Origin: Maea johnstoni | Taxonomy: Eukaryota; Annelida; Polychaeta; Spionida; Magelonidae | Length of the DNA: 64,000 nucleotides | Direction of reading: 5' to 3' | NCBI GenBank assembly: GCA_963942565.1 | Contig: OZ012697.1 | Coordinates: 13,563,383-13,627,382, forward strand | Part shown: piece after piece, positions 13,641 through 24,930 of the stretch | Numbering within the stretch: position 1 is the stretch's first letter | Layout of the letters: every line of letters starts with the position of its first letter | The notes under the pieces: generated by a model | Database searches by the model: none | What the model was told of the DNA's origin: nothing | What the model saw: only the letters and a program-made list of their open reading frames with translations | Translations under genes and position numbers: made by a program

Positions 13641-16600
13641 ATGCAGATAGTTAGCACGATGGCAGCTCCTGTGAAGTTACTCTATTTATTTATTTTGATT
13701 CTGTCTATCACCGAAAACAGCAATGGGATTCTTGAGTGGTTGTTTCGCGGAACACAAAACAAAAATTCGGAAGCGGGCACTGGCATCGCACCTGTGGTCC
13801 CTAAGGGAAATGCCCCTTTTGAGATGAAAACCACTGATGATAAATTTCTTATGCAGTCCGAAGAGTTCAAAAAGCTTTCTCCGTTGGATATCTGTCATCA
13901 TGAGGTAATTTTCATCATTAAGTTCACATTTTTTGTCAAGTAAGGTCACGATCGTTACTGACTTTTCCCGAACATGTCCAGACGTGTTGAGTTTAGTTCG
14001 GATGTCTGGCAATAGGTGGCAGCACTGATAAAAATCAAAATTACCTGTACTTCTACGGCAGTAGGCAATTTTTTTCAGGGGAAAAAAGCTGGGGATCAGA
14101 AATACGTCTTAGTGTCTTACTCAAAAAAATAAATGATGAACATATTTCCAATGCACTTTTTAGATTGTCTTTGGCTTGAATGTGTGGCCTATCTAATGAA
14201 AAAGTTGCCCATTAAAGATTACATTCTAAAATATATATAAGAATTATGGTGATGGGTAAAATGGCACTGCAATTAAAGAAGAGGGGATTATGTCAGTGTA
14301 AAGTTAAAGGTGGTTAATTATTTACAGACTGAGTATAATGGCAGTTATGCAAGACCTATTGTTTTAAATCCAATTCAAGTGCAGCACATTTACTGTTAGA
14401 GTGTACTTAATACTATTTAAATGCATCTATAGGTGGCCTACCAACTTCTGACAAGTGTGAGTTGCCAGCTGCCAAATAGTTGAGAATGCAATTGAAATTT
14501 CAATTAAAACTGGTTTATGTTCAATTGCATCAGGAAAAGCAATAAGTCCTGATTGATTTGCTATTTACTAGTCCAGGCTATAGAATGGGTCTCATCGTGG
14601 AACTAAAAACTGGGTGCCCAAAATTGGCAATTGCAATTTTTTGGGGCATCCTCTTTTTCAAGGAAGATCATAATATACTCAAATCTCAATCATAAACAGG
14701 TATTTCCTTATAGAAATAAGGAATGATATCCCTATACAATTTCATGTGAGTTCTATCAATTGAGATCTTTTTTTAAAATTTCAATATGCTTGAAATTTAC
14801 ATTGTATATAAGAAATTCCTCTTGAAATGCATTGCATTATTCTGATAAGGTCTTTTTTAAAAACTAGGATGCCTTTTTAACGATTGCCAATTTTGGGCAC
14901 GTTTCTAAATCCTAGCTAAGACCCAGTAGGACTGGCCAGTACATTAATTGCAGAAAGACCCTAATGCCGATAATTGTATTTGCTCACAGGTGATTGGCCG
15001 GCTGAGAAGTGGGTGTGGCACAATGGCGGAGGAGGAACTCGGCAAACTTTCTGTTTGTCTTCTCAACTGCCAGCTGAAGAGCGAGAAACGAGAGAGCTAC
15101 GAGTGCACAGACGATATGGTGAGACATCTGGTGGTGATCATAAAAACTAAACCCATTCATAGATGTAAACATGCCTACTAGTAGGGATGGGCACCTTATA
15201 AGATTTTCACAATATGATACAATATTAATATTTTCTGAACGATACCAAACCTTCAGAAATTTTGCTAATATATAGAAAACTTCCTCGTCCAGGAAGTAAT
15301 ATAGAGAATTTCATATATATTTCAAATCTTAAGCGATATGATACTTAACTTTCTTGTTATTATAATTTTACCATATATTGAACTCAGGGTTTCAAATTAG
15401 CTAAAGCTCCCTCAAATTTATGTTATGCTGGGAAGCCAAAGATGTGCATGTATACTGTGATATACACAACACCTTTATGATAATGCAATTGGGCTCCCTG
15501 TATAGAAAAATATCTAAATTTCGAGCCCTGGAATCAGGGTCTTAGCCAGGATTTCAAAAATGCCTGTCCAAATTTTTAACAGCTGTTTCAAAATATCTGC
15601 CCGTCCAGATTTAGCCACTTATCAACTTCAAATCCTTATACCAGCTACATTTAATAGACTAGTGTGTCAGAAAGGGCAATTTACACTTCAGCTAGGTCCT
15701 AGAAGATGGTTTGTTAGGAAAATATTTGGTTATTACACCCCAAAAGTCAAAATTGAAAAATCATCATAGAAATTTTTGCCTGTCCTAACAGGAGGTTTTT
15801 AGGAAACTACCTACAGGTCCAAAAGACAGGTAGGACGGGTCCTGGCTAAGTCCCTGCCTGGAATCATTTGATTGTTCAAATCAATTAATTGACAGTATGA
15901 GAAAAAAAAAATCAAATTCAGATTGATCTGAATTTGATTTTTTTTCTCTCATACAGTCTTTGCGGATTGTACCAAACTGCTGGAACCCAAGTTATGTGGG
16001 ACTGAAATTATTTGATTTAATTAATCCTAATAATTCTTTTTCTCATAGAGTCCCTTGCAGATTGTACCTATCTGATGAAAGCCACTATGTGCAACTGGAA
16101 TTATTTGATTCAGTTGATCCTAATTTGATATATTTTCATGTACAGTCTCTTGCAGATTGTACCAATCTGATGAAACCCACTATGTGCAACTGGAATTTTG
16201 ATTCAGTTGATCCTAATTTGATATTTTTTCCATGTATAGTCTCTTGCAGATTGTACCAATCTGATGGAGCCGACAATGTGGAACTCGTACCAGATTGTGA
16301 GTAATCGGGCACGCGCCATGTGCTACGGTATACGACAGCAGCAGTTTCGTCTGAAGGCGGAGTACACCGTTAACAGACTCCTACACACCACGCAGGATCA
16401 GGTCAGATACCTGCAACACCTCGAGGTAAGCTATTTAACCCTTATGTTACGGTATACAACAGCAGCAGTTTCGTCTGAAGGCAGAGTACACCGTTAACAG
16501 ACTCCTACACACCACGCAGGATCAGGTCAGATACCTGCAACACCTCGAGGTGAGTGCTATTAATTAGGAATCAGGAATTTATCACTTTTGTTGCCATATA

Positions 16601-19600
16601 AAAGATAAATCATGCATAACCAAATGTAAATTGAAATGATAGAGGAAGCCTTTTAATTGCCTGCAATTTTCAGAAAATATTTAAAGATGAAATATCTTTC
16701 GAACAAAAGCATGATTAGGAAGATATTTGAAGAAGACATGTTGTTTGGAACTCTATCTACAACTCTCTTTCAAATATTTTGCAAATTTATCATTAATTTA
16801 AAAGTTATTGTCAAAAATACCTCAGATCCAGACTTCACTTGTCAATTTTTTTGTCCGACTGTGATTCAAAAGTCTGCAACTCTCTGTAGAATATCTTGTG
16901 TATTGACAATTCTTTCCAAAGTTATTGTCAAAAATTATCTTGGATCCAGACGACGATTGACACTAGTATTCTTTCTGTAGGAGGGTCAGGAGAAGATCAA
17001 CGAGGTTACGGCGGACACTCTGAAGCAGATGTACGAAGGTCAGCAGGACGTCATGATCCAGAACCAGGCTCTGAAGCTAGAACAGCAGAACATACACACC
17101 TACATCGCTGGCAACCTCAAGGAACTCACCCGCGAGAAAGCGCTTATCGCCACCGGCAACAAGGAGCTCGCGCAGCTCACAGAGAATATCAAAAATAAAC
17201 TAGGTGAGTCGGTGAATAATTGAATATCTAACACTAGGGGTCCACATCGGTATACTGATAGGTTTCCAATTCAAAGCAAAAAATATATAGAATATCAAAA
17301 ACAAACTAGATGAAGGATTATTACCAATACAATACCAAATATCGAGAATATCAAAAACAAATTAGGTGAGAGTCAACTGAGAGATTATTCCCAATACAAT
17401 ACCGAATATGAGAATATCAAAAATAAACTATGCAAGTCAGTGAATGCCTCACACTAGGGGTCCACACCAGTATATTAGTACCGATAGGTTACTGGTTCAA
17501 AGTAAAAAGGTAGAGTAGCTTTTGAAGATGCAATTGGGCCTTCTGAAAGAAACATAATTACGCACCCTGTGATTTATACTTGCCCTGCCGTCATTTTGAC
17601 TTGCCATGGCATGGTTTTTTGTAGACATTGCGACCCACAAGTTGCTGGAGCAGCAGTCAGACCAGAAACAGAACCACCAGGAGATCCTGGATGATCTGGC
17701 CGCCATCAGGGAGAAGGCTCAGGATGTCTGGAAAAAGATAGGTGAGTAAATCATTACCAGGGATTTAGTCTTTTCGACAGGCAGTTTCCAGAAAAATCTC
17801 CTTCCTATCAAGAATTTTAATTTTGACTTTTTCAAGATGATAACCAAATTTTTCTTAACAAACCATCTTCTAGGTCATGGCTGATGTATAAATTGCCATT
17901 GTTGATGCGATGGGCTATTAAATGTAGTTTGTATAAAAGGTATGAAGTAGCTGAGTAGCTAAATCTGGATGGGCAGAAATATTGGAATTACTATTTGCAT
18001 TTTCAAAATCCTGGTTAAGACCTTTATGTATTACTATTGTTGTTGTTATTATTGTTATAATTATTAATATTATTATTTTTATTGTTATCATTATTATTGT
18101 TATCATTATTTTTATTATTGTCATTATTATTATCATCATTATTATTATCATCATTATTATTATTTTCATTCCCGTGTTCTTTCTATGTAGATAACAGCAG
18201 TCAGCATATCTTAGACTACCACAATGAGACGACCCAGCATTACCAGGATACCATAGAGAACCTGAAGAAAGTCAACCACACCATCAACTTCGTGCTGCAG
18301 ACGGTTCAGCTCATGAGGGAGGCTGTCGACCAGAGGCTCGGCTGGCTCGGTAAAATACTGGGAGGCACAGGTAACTAGGGATAGGGCCAAGAAAATAATA
18401 TTGTTTGTTTCCTGTAACGGTTCGAAAAAAAATAGGGTCAGTAAAAATTCATATTTTTTTGATCAAAAATGTGTGTTTTATGCAATTTTTACATTGATTT
18501 GGAGTTGGGAGGGCAGAAAAAACTCTAGGGAAGGGATTTTTTTTGGATAAAAACGTGTTAGGGTAAGGTTACAGGAAACAAACAACTTTTATTTTAGGCC
18601 TAGGTACCAGTACTCGATATGATACCAAATTATGATATCAAAGCATAGATTATTGTATCAAAAAAGTTGACTATCATATCCAGGGGCTCAGCCAGGATCT
18701 TGAAACTGGGTGCCCAAAATTGGCAATTGTAAGGACTTTTGGAATCCTAAAATAGATGTACATCACTTATGAATTCTATATCCATCCTGGCGGGATGCCC
18801 CAAGTGTTGGCCTAAAACATGATTCCGACAGAAATTTTCTAGCTTTTGGGTTAACATAACTCATAAAGTAGAGCCTTTTAATTTGGTCCAGTAGTCTGTG
18901 TAGATAGCTGTAGCAGTAGCGAGAACTAACAATAGAACTAGTACATGTATCATCATTGTCTTCATCTTTCCCAACTGTCTTTGACGCATCACCCATGTTT
19001 TTCAGGTAACCAGCTGGCCGTGTTGTCCACCTGCGCCCTCCATCTGCTCTACTTCCTGCTGGCAATGATCGCAGCCTCCTTCCTGCACACGCCCACATTC
19101 TCTCGCGTCGTCCTCTTCCTCCTCGTCCCCCTCAACGCACTCGCTGAGGTTAAGCACGGCAAGAGCCTCAATCTGACCGTCATGACTCTCTTCATACTCA
19201 TGGTCGTTACAGGTGAGTTCCATTAGGAAAAATTTTTAAAAGTTATTTTCAAATATATCTTTTATTATGTATCATGTCATGGAAAGAATGGGTTGATAAA
19301 TTTGATATTGGAAAGTACAAGCTTTTAGTTTTCTTATTTTGTTATACGAGCCACGTGGGGTAGCTTGTAAAAAATTGTTTGTTTCCTGTAATGGTTAGAA
19401 AAAAAAGTGTAAGTAGGTAGTGTTCTAGTCGTGTGTATATTTTGATTGGAAGCAAAAGGGCAGAAATAACTTTAGGGTAAGGTTTTTGGGAGTAAAAACT
19501 TGTTAGCATGACGTTACCGGAAACAAAGAACTTTTTTGTAGGCCTTTGTAGTATTGCATGTTTGTAGGGTAGCTAGATTTAAAAGTTAGTGCTCAGGTCT

Positions 19601-22600
19601 TCACCCTTGATCTTTTTTGTTACTTTGCAGTGAACTGGTTCGTGCAGTTGATTCATCATCTCTATACTAGTTGGCGCTACGGGTCGGCCGTGTGCCGCAG
19701 TCCCCCGTCTTCTCCGTGCAAATGTGCCAATCAACAGTCACACACTGCAGCAGGTCTGCCCACTCCTATGGTGATGTAAGTCTTAGTGCGGTCATCGACA
19801 TCAATTCTTTTTTTTATTCGATTAATGACACTATTTTTCTCGATTCCAATCATTTTGATTCAATTTTGGAGAACTGCACGAAGCATGAAACATATATCAT
19901 TTTCATATGTATCACACTTTCCCGTCATTTTTATGCGAAAGTTGTTGAGTGAAAACATGAGTCTCTATTCTTATCAATGTTGGCTAAAAATGGCAAGCAA
20001 ATGATAACAAAGCCCAAAAGATTGAGGTGATTTGTTTATTGTTTAATTGACATAATATTTTTCCGATTTATTGGAAAAATGATTTCCATTGATCGATTCT
20101 TCTCAAATCAATTACACTGCTAGAACTTGCAGGGCAAGTATGTGCCCAAACTGTATGTCATATTGTGTTTACTATATATTTAAGGCCTCCCCCCTCCTTA
20201 TACCACAACAGCTCAGTGCTTGGCGGAGAACAAAGCTGGACTAAGTACACTGGAGCTCAAACACCTCGAACATATACATATATATATATACATATATATA
20301 TATATGTACATATATTAGAGCTGCACTCATGGAGGGAGATCAACTCATGAGCTCACCACCATTTTGACTCATGAGCTCATGCACACGCAGTTTTAAAAAT
20401 AAATATGCCTTATTCAGTCCACCAGTTAAGAAAGGAATGCTTAGTGATAGACATTTGCTGAGATGTACATGGTCATTTCATTTTGAATTGTGCTTGTATA
20501 GAAGAATACATATCTATATTGACGTAATGCTTTCTATCGTGCGGTATAAAGGTCAGTTTAATGCTCAACACTGCCAGTATACGTTGATGATTGTAAACAA
20601 GACATCTCATAGATAAGCTGTGATAAGAAAATGTGTATTAGGCGTTCTGTGGTAGCTAGGTTCTGTTCCCAACATGGACGAGTTTGTGAGTTGACGACTT
20701 TAGCTCGAGCTCGGCTCGGCTCGCCTGCCCCAGTGCTCGAGCCACTCGAGTTTGTGAGTGGTGAGTGCAGCTCTAACCTATATATATATATATATATATA
20801 GACATCTATATACATATATATCATCACCACCTTACCATACTGTTTTCCTTATTGTGTTTCATGTATATTTCAGGCCTCCCCCTCCTAATACCACAACAGC
20901 TCAGTGCCTGACAGAGAACAAGGCAAGACTGAGTACGCCAGAGCTCAAACACCTCATCACTACACTGGAGAAACTATGCAAATCAAGTACGTACTGAAGG
21001 AGGGCCTGAGCCAGGATTTTTAAAATGCCTGTCTAAATCAGCAGTAACAAAAATTTTGCCAGTCCAAATTACCCTACTTAGCTACTGTATAACTGGTTAA
21101 TTTGGCGTTTTTTGGCGAATGCCCATCAACGCCAAATTAAAGATCACATAAAAATATGTCTACATAAAAATGACGTTTTTCTGACTGCTCCAGATGCCAT
21201 AATAAATACAGGGAAAATACCTTCTTGAAAAAAACGTCAACATAAGTACACGCCAAATTAACAAGTTATAACATCCTTACGTTGTATTTGATCTTTTTTG
21301 ACCATAATTAGATTATGTTAATCAAATATAGAATAATAAAGGAAAAATAAGCAAACGTAAATAGAAACTATATGATATTCACACTAAGTGTGTGTTTGTT
21401 CATTAGCTGTGTCCTTTGTCCTTATTCAACATGGATTTTGTTCACTGCATATTTGCTCCAGTATTACCTAGATGTCTATGGCCTCTTGTGTCAAAAAGAG
21501 CAATTTACACTGAAACCTTGTCTTAGAAGAGGATTTGTTCTGATAAAAATCTGGTTATAACCCTAAAAGAATCATTATCAAAAATTCTCATAAGAAATTT
21601 GCTTGTCCTAAAATGAGGTTTTCGGGAAACCGTCTGATCAAAAGACAGGCTGGATGGGGACTGGGGAAGTTTCTGAACTGATGTCATTATGAATGATCAT
21701 TGATATGATAATGATCATAATGCGTTATGGCAGATAATGAATATTTTGAATTGTGTATGTGTTAATAGTATAAGGTGGTTTTCATTGAACCCCCACTATA
21801 TCCACAACTGAGCACCCACTGGCTTTTGACTGTTTGGCCTAGAATGACAGACAAAATGACAAATGAAAAATCTTTTTGTATTCTGATGTTTGTTTCCAGT
21901 GACCAGCCCTGTCAACAACATAGATGACTCGCTCACCGTACCTTGTACCTCCAACACTGAAGATCCTGATGCTCTCCTTTCGGCCTCTGCCACCGAAGAG
22001 TTCCACAGTAAGGTCGAGGAGGAAGTATCGGTTTGCGATTCTACTGATCTCTCGTGGCGACACGGCGAAACGCTAGATATTTCCGACTGGGCAAACCTGG
22101 ATACCCCTAAAGACTCTCCTGCAACCCCCATGGCCAACGACACTGGCTTTGAAGATCCAGAGAGTAAGGTAAGCCTATTGTTAACCCTTATGCCTCTGGT
22201 GGCTAATTTGGCCAATCCAAAATAGTGCAAAAAACCCTGAAAAATAACTGAAACCCTGACAACTGGGTACTCATCTGAAAGTACTCAGTGACAGCTATGA
22301 ATACCAACATGACAGGGTTAAGTTGTTTTTCAAAAGTCTTTACGTCCTTGTGCTCCAGATGAAGGAAGCTTTAGCATCGGAAGGCTCAAGATTATTATAT
22401 GGACTGTTCATGTCTTTTCATTGATTATGTTAGTAATGTTCTTTTGAACATTATAGGACCTGCTCTGAAAGCCAAGTGGTCAAAGGCTGTCTCTCACCAC
22501 TGCCCGGATTGGATTTCCGGTCAAGGCATATGAGAAAGATGCCAGTGACTTGGGTTAGGCGGTGATTTTTGTCGGGGAACTCTAGTTTCAGGGTCCAACA

Positions 22601-24464
22601 CTAAGGATTGTCCTGTTGCCCGGGGCAAGTACAACAGTAAAAAACGTGGTTTCGGGCAAGTTCATGGCCCAATCTAAAAGCCTGAACAGGCAAGTCAATA
22701 TTCCCACTTACCCCATGTAAAATGGTCCAAGTTAGACCGAGAAACTACACACAGTGAGATTGTCTTTCTAAATTGTATGCCTCTATAATGTTTATTTTTG
22801 TAAGAAAACGCTAAAGAGGCATCCAAAATAGGATATCACTGTGTGATAACAAAGTGAAAATAACATATATATTTTGGGGGGCAAGTTGAATTTTTTTTCG
22901 GGCATGCAAAATTTGGGGTTGCTCTGCCTGAATGGGCAAGTGCCTTCAAAAGTTAATGTCGGTCCCTGAGTTTCCTCAACCACTTCCAACTGGCTAGTCC
23001 CTATTAGCCTGAATAGGGCAGAAAAGGTGAAGAAAATCAAAACTCCAAATTTGAATATTATAGGTGGAAAGGGTGCAATATCAAAATTAATAGTATTGTA
23101 ATTAATTTTAAAGATATTTCTCAACTATTCTAACCCTATTTATCCTATGATAGAGAACACTTGTAGAGTAAACCTGATCAACAAAGAAAAAAAGAAAAAC
23201 AGAAGGATAAATAAAGCTTTGAAATTGACAAAGAGCGAAAGGTAACACAACTTGTGCAATGTTAAAGCTGCCTATATTAGAGTTTCAAAAGTTTGCCACA
23301 ACCAGTACTAATATTTCCACAATAGTCTGTCACATGTTTGGGTTTGTATTTATTTTCATGAGATTATTTTTTATCTATAGCCGGATATTGAACAAGTGAG
23401 GCGCCATCTATTGAATTCTTTAGGAAGTATGACGCCGGTGTCCAAGTCTGGTAGAAGTACCCCATCAAGAAGTCGCTGCTCTACTCCAGTCAGGAACTCA
23501 CCCAGGTAGCTATTTAGCTCTTAACAATTATGGTGCTGGTGACTAACATAAATGTGTACATTGCTGTTAATCCTTCCAAGGCTATGGCTACTTTCGTCTA
23601 AAGCAAAAAGACGCAAAGATTTTTGAAAACCGTCTGAACCCTGTCATGTTGGTGTTCATCGGATAGCTGTCACTATGTACTCTCCTATGAGTACCCATGT
23701 GCCACGGTTTCAGTCATTGTTCAGGTTTTTTGCATCTTATTGTATTGATGGGATTAGTTTCAAGCAGCATAAGGGTTAATCCTTATACTATTAATGGCTA
23801 ATTTGGCCAGAACAAACCGGTGCAAAAGAGCTGAAAATGACTAAAACCTCATTTGACAACCTCATTTGATGCTGCCCAGTGAAAGCTTTCCAATGAATAC
23901 TGAAATGACAGGGTTTAGATAGTTTTCAAACAATTTTGCGATCTCGTGCCATGTACAAAACTAGCCTCAGCATTGAAACAATGACAGCCCTACTAATGAT
24001 ATTGATAATGACAAACTTTCTTTTTACAGAGACACCATAGGTGAAGTTTAGTCAATTATATATCATTCAGCAATATTGGTATAGCAGATCTTAATATGAT
24101 ACAGTACTTAAAGAAAGTAACTCGAAAAATCAAATAAAAACAGAAGAACTTAAAAAAACATGCCAAACAGAAAAAAAATTGGTTAAAGGGAATCCAGTTC
24201 CACATACTTTGCACCATTAGCGTCACTCTTGTTCCCATTTGATAATGATATTTGGTATTGGATCGAGTACTGCTACAAATCCCTATTTACTATTTATTTA
24301 TTATTTTTCACAGGCGACCAAGCAGACCCTCCACTCCCAAGCGCCCTACATGTTTAGGAACCACCAGGCTCGGCCAGCCCTGCAAGCTTACCTGCACTGA
24401 AGGTAGCATTTTCTGCCATCGGCATCTCGGAACCCCCAGCAAGATGGACTCATTACTTACTTAA
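13641..24464 (+). CDS. bmb: Brambleberry (Bmb/Kar5/GEX1-type nuclear membrane fusion protein); 12 coding exons
   Basis: Exons: 13641-13904, 14990-15118, 16240-16425, 16981-17203, 17625-17741, 18191-18370, 19006-19212, 19631-19775, 20874-20986, 21900-22168, 23381-23505, 24314-24464; phases agree and give 702 codons. ATG 13659, seven codons in, has a better context. A signal peptide (VKLLYLFILILSI) is followed by a Cys-rich domain (LSPLDICHHE, about residue 79; GKLSVCLLNCQ, about 110), SYQIVSNRARAMCYGIRQQ (about 147-165), a long coiled coil (exons 4-6), two or three hydrophobic segments (about 367-450) and a Ser/Pro-rich tail. This order and several near-identical stretches match fish Brambleberry as I remember it; that protein is needed for fusion of nuclear envelopes around chromosomes and pronuclei in early embryos, and Kar5 and GEX1 are its fungal and plant relatives. 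The tail ends in a small Cys/His motif. Duplicated pieces of exons 3 and 9 sit in its introns. Confidence 0.92.
15899..15949. repeat. Near-perfect 50-bp palindrome
   Basis: GAGAAAAAAAAAATCAAATT, CAGATTGATCTG, AATTTGATTTTTTTTCTC: arms of about 24 bases around a 2-base centre. It lies directly before the exon-3 acceptor array of brambleberry. Confidence 0.85.
15950..16239 (+). repeat. Tandem array of the brambleberry exon-3 acceptor and exon start (three units of about 95 bp)
   Basis: Three units ahead of the real exon each carry an acceptor-like CATAG/TACAG, the exon start (AGTCTCTTGCAGATTGTACC, degraded in the first unit), about 45 bases of exon-like sequence (CAATCTGATGAAACCCACTA) and intron DNA ending TTCATGTAC or TTTCTCATAG. 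None has the exon's second half or a donor. Unit similarity rises towards the real exon. Confidence 0.85.
16444..16553 (+). repeat. Tandem copy of the second half of brambleberry exon 3
   Basis: From ACGGTATACAACAGCAGCAG to the donor, this repeats 16321-16425 with only a few changes (GGCGGAG to GGCAGAG). It retains a good donor (GAG|GTGAGT) and an AG within CAACAGCAG that could be an acceptor. Very high identity means a recent duplication, an assembly artefact, or a usable extra exon. Confidence 0.85.
18016..18175. repeat. TTA/TCA/TTG-type microsatellite
   Basis: About 160 bases of degenerate ATT trinucleotide repeat right before brambleberry exon 6; its polypyrimidine tract merges into the repeat end. 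Confidence 0.9.
20184..20275 (+). pseudogene. Upstream partial copy of brambleberry exon 9
   Basis: About 90 bases after TATATTTAAG match exon 9 (20874-20986): CTCCTTATACCACAACAGCT against CTCCTAATACCACAACAGCT and so on to GAGCTCAAACACCTC. One extra base in the C run shifts the frame relative to exon 9, and the last 30 bases with the donor are missing (TA repeat instead). A broken exon duplicate. Confidence 0.8.
20316..20775. mobile_element. hAT-like MITE with 8-bp target duplication
   Basis: Ends TAGAGCTGCACTCA and TGAGTGCAGCTCTA are inverted repeats. They are flanked by ACATATAT and ACCTATAT (7 of 8 match), as expected for hAT insertion. It sits between the exon-9 copy and real exon 9 of brambleberry, inside TA-rich DNA, and contains repeated GAGCTC/CTCGAG-type sequence. 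Confidence 0.75.
21085..21274. mobile_element. MITE with CTGTATAACTGG inverted ends, short copy
   Basis: Left end CTGTATAACTGGTTAATTTG after TA; right end CGCCAAATTAACAAGTTATA. Left part matches the longer copy at 43562-44483 (GGCGAATGCCCATCAACGCC), so this is a deletion derivative. Confidence 0.75.
24347..24438 (+). other. C-terminal Cys/His (zinc-binding-like) motif of brambleberry
   Basis: The last exon encodes C-L-G-T-T-R-L-G-Q-P-C-K followed by further Cys and His with spacing C-x9-C-x3-C-x6-C-x2-H (residues about 664-690). The pattern resembles the short C-x-GTT-x2-G-x2-C-K motifs of uncharacterised zinc-binding-like domains (DUF5763 type), from memory. Metal binding is inferred from spacing alone. 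Confidence 0.55.
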
Positions 24465-24930
24465 CCCATTAATCCTTAAAGAGTTCCTCCAGATATTGTC
24501 GTCTGGATCTATGATACTTTTGACAATAACTTTGAAATTGAGAATGTTTATAAAAAATATTTGAAGGAGAGTTGTAGGTAATGTCCTGATTAACATTTCT
24601 TCATCAAATATTTTTCTGATAAAGCTTTTGCTTGAAAGATATCATTGAAATTGCCTGGCTGCTTTTGGCTGCTGTGAGCATTAATGGGTTAACCAAACCT
24701 CACTTGTGGTGGACGTGCAATTAAACCCATTAATGCTCACAGCGGCCAAAAGCAGACGGACAAATTTGACTAGGTATTTCAAGAAAAAGCATATTTGGGG
24801 AAATGTTTGAAAGGGTAATATTCATCAGAACACTACCAACAAATCTCCTTCACATATTTTGACACGTTATTGTCAGGGGTATTTTAGATCCAGACAATTT
24901 TTAGGAGAATTTTTGAGCATTAATGGGTTA
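24461..24930. mobile_element. Two head-to-head copies of MITE family A
   Basis: Copy one (24461-24692) starts TTAACCCATTAAT and ends GCATTAATGGGTTAA; copy two (24722-24930) lies in the opposite direction, so the pair forms a large foldback. The stop codon of brambleberry (24462-24464) is part of the first terminal repeat. Confidence 0.75.
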
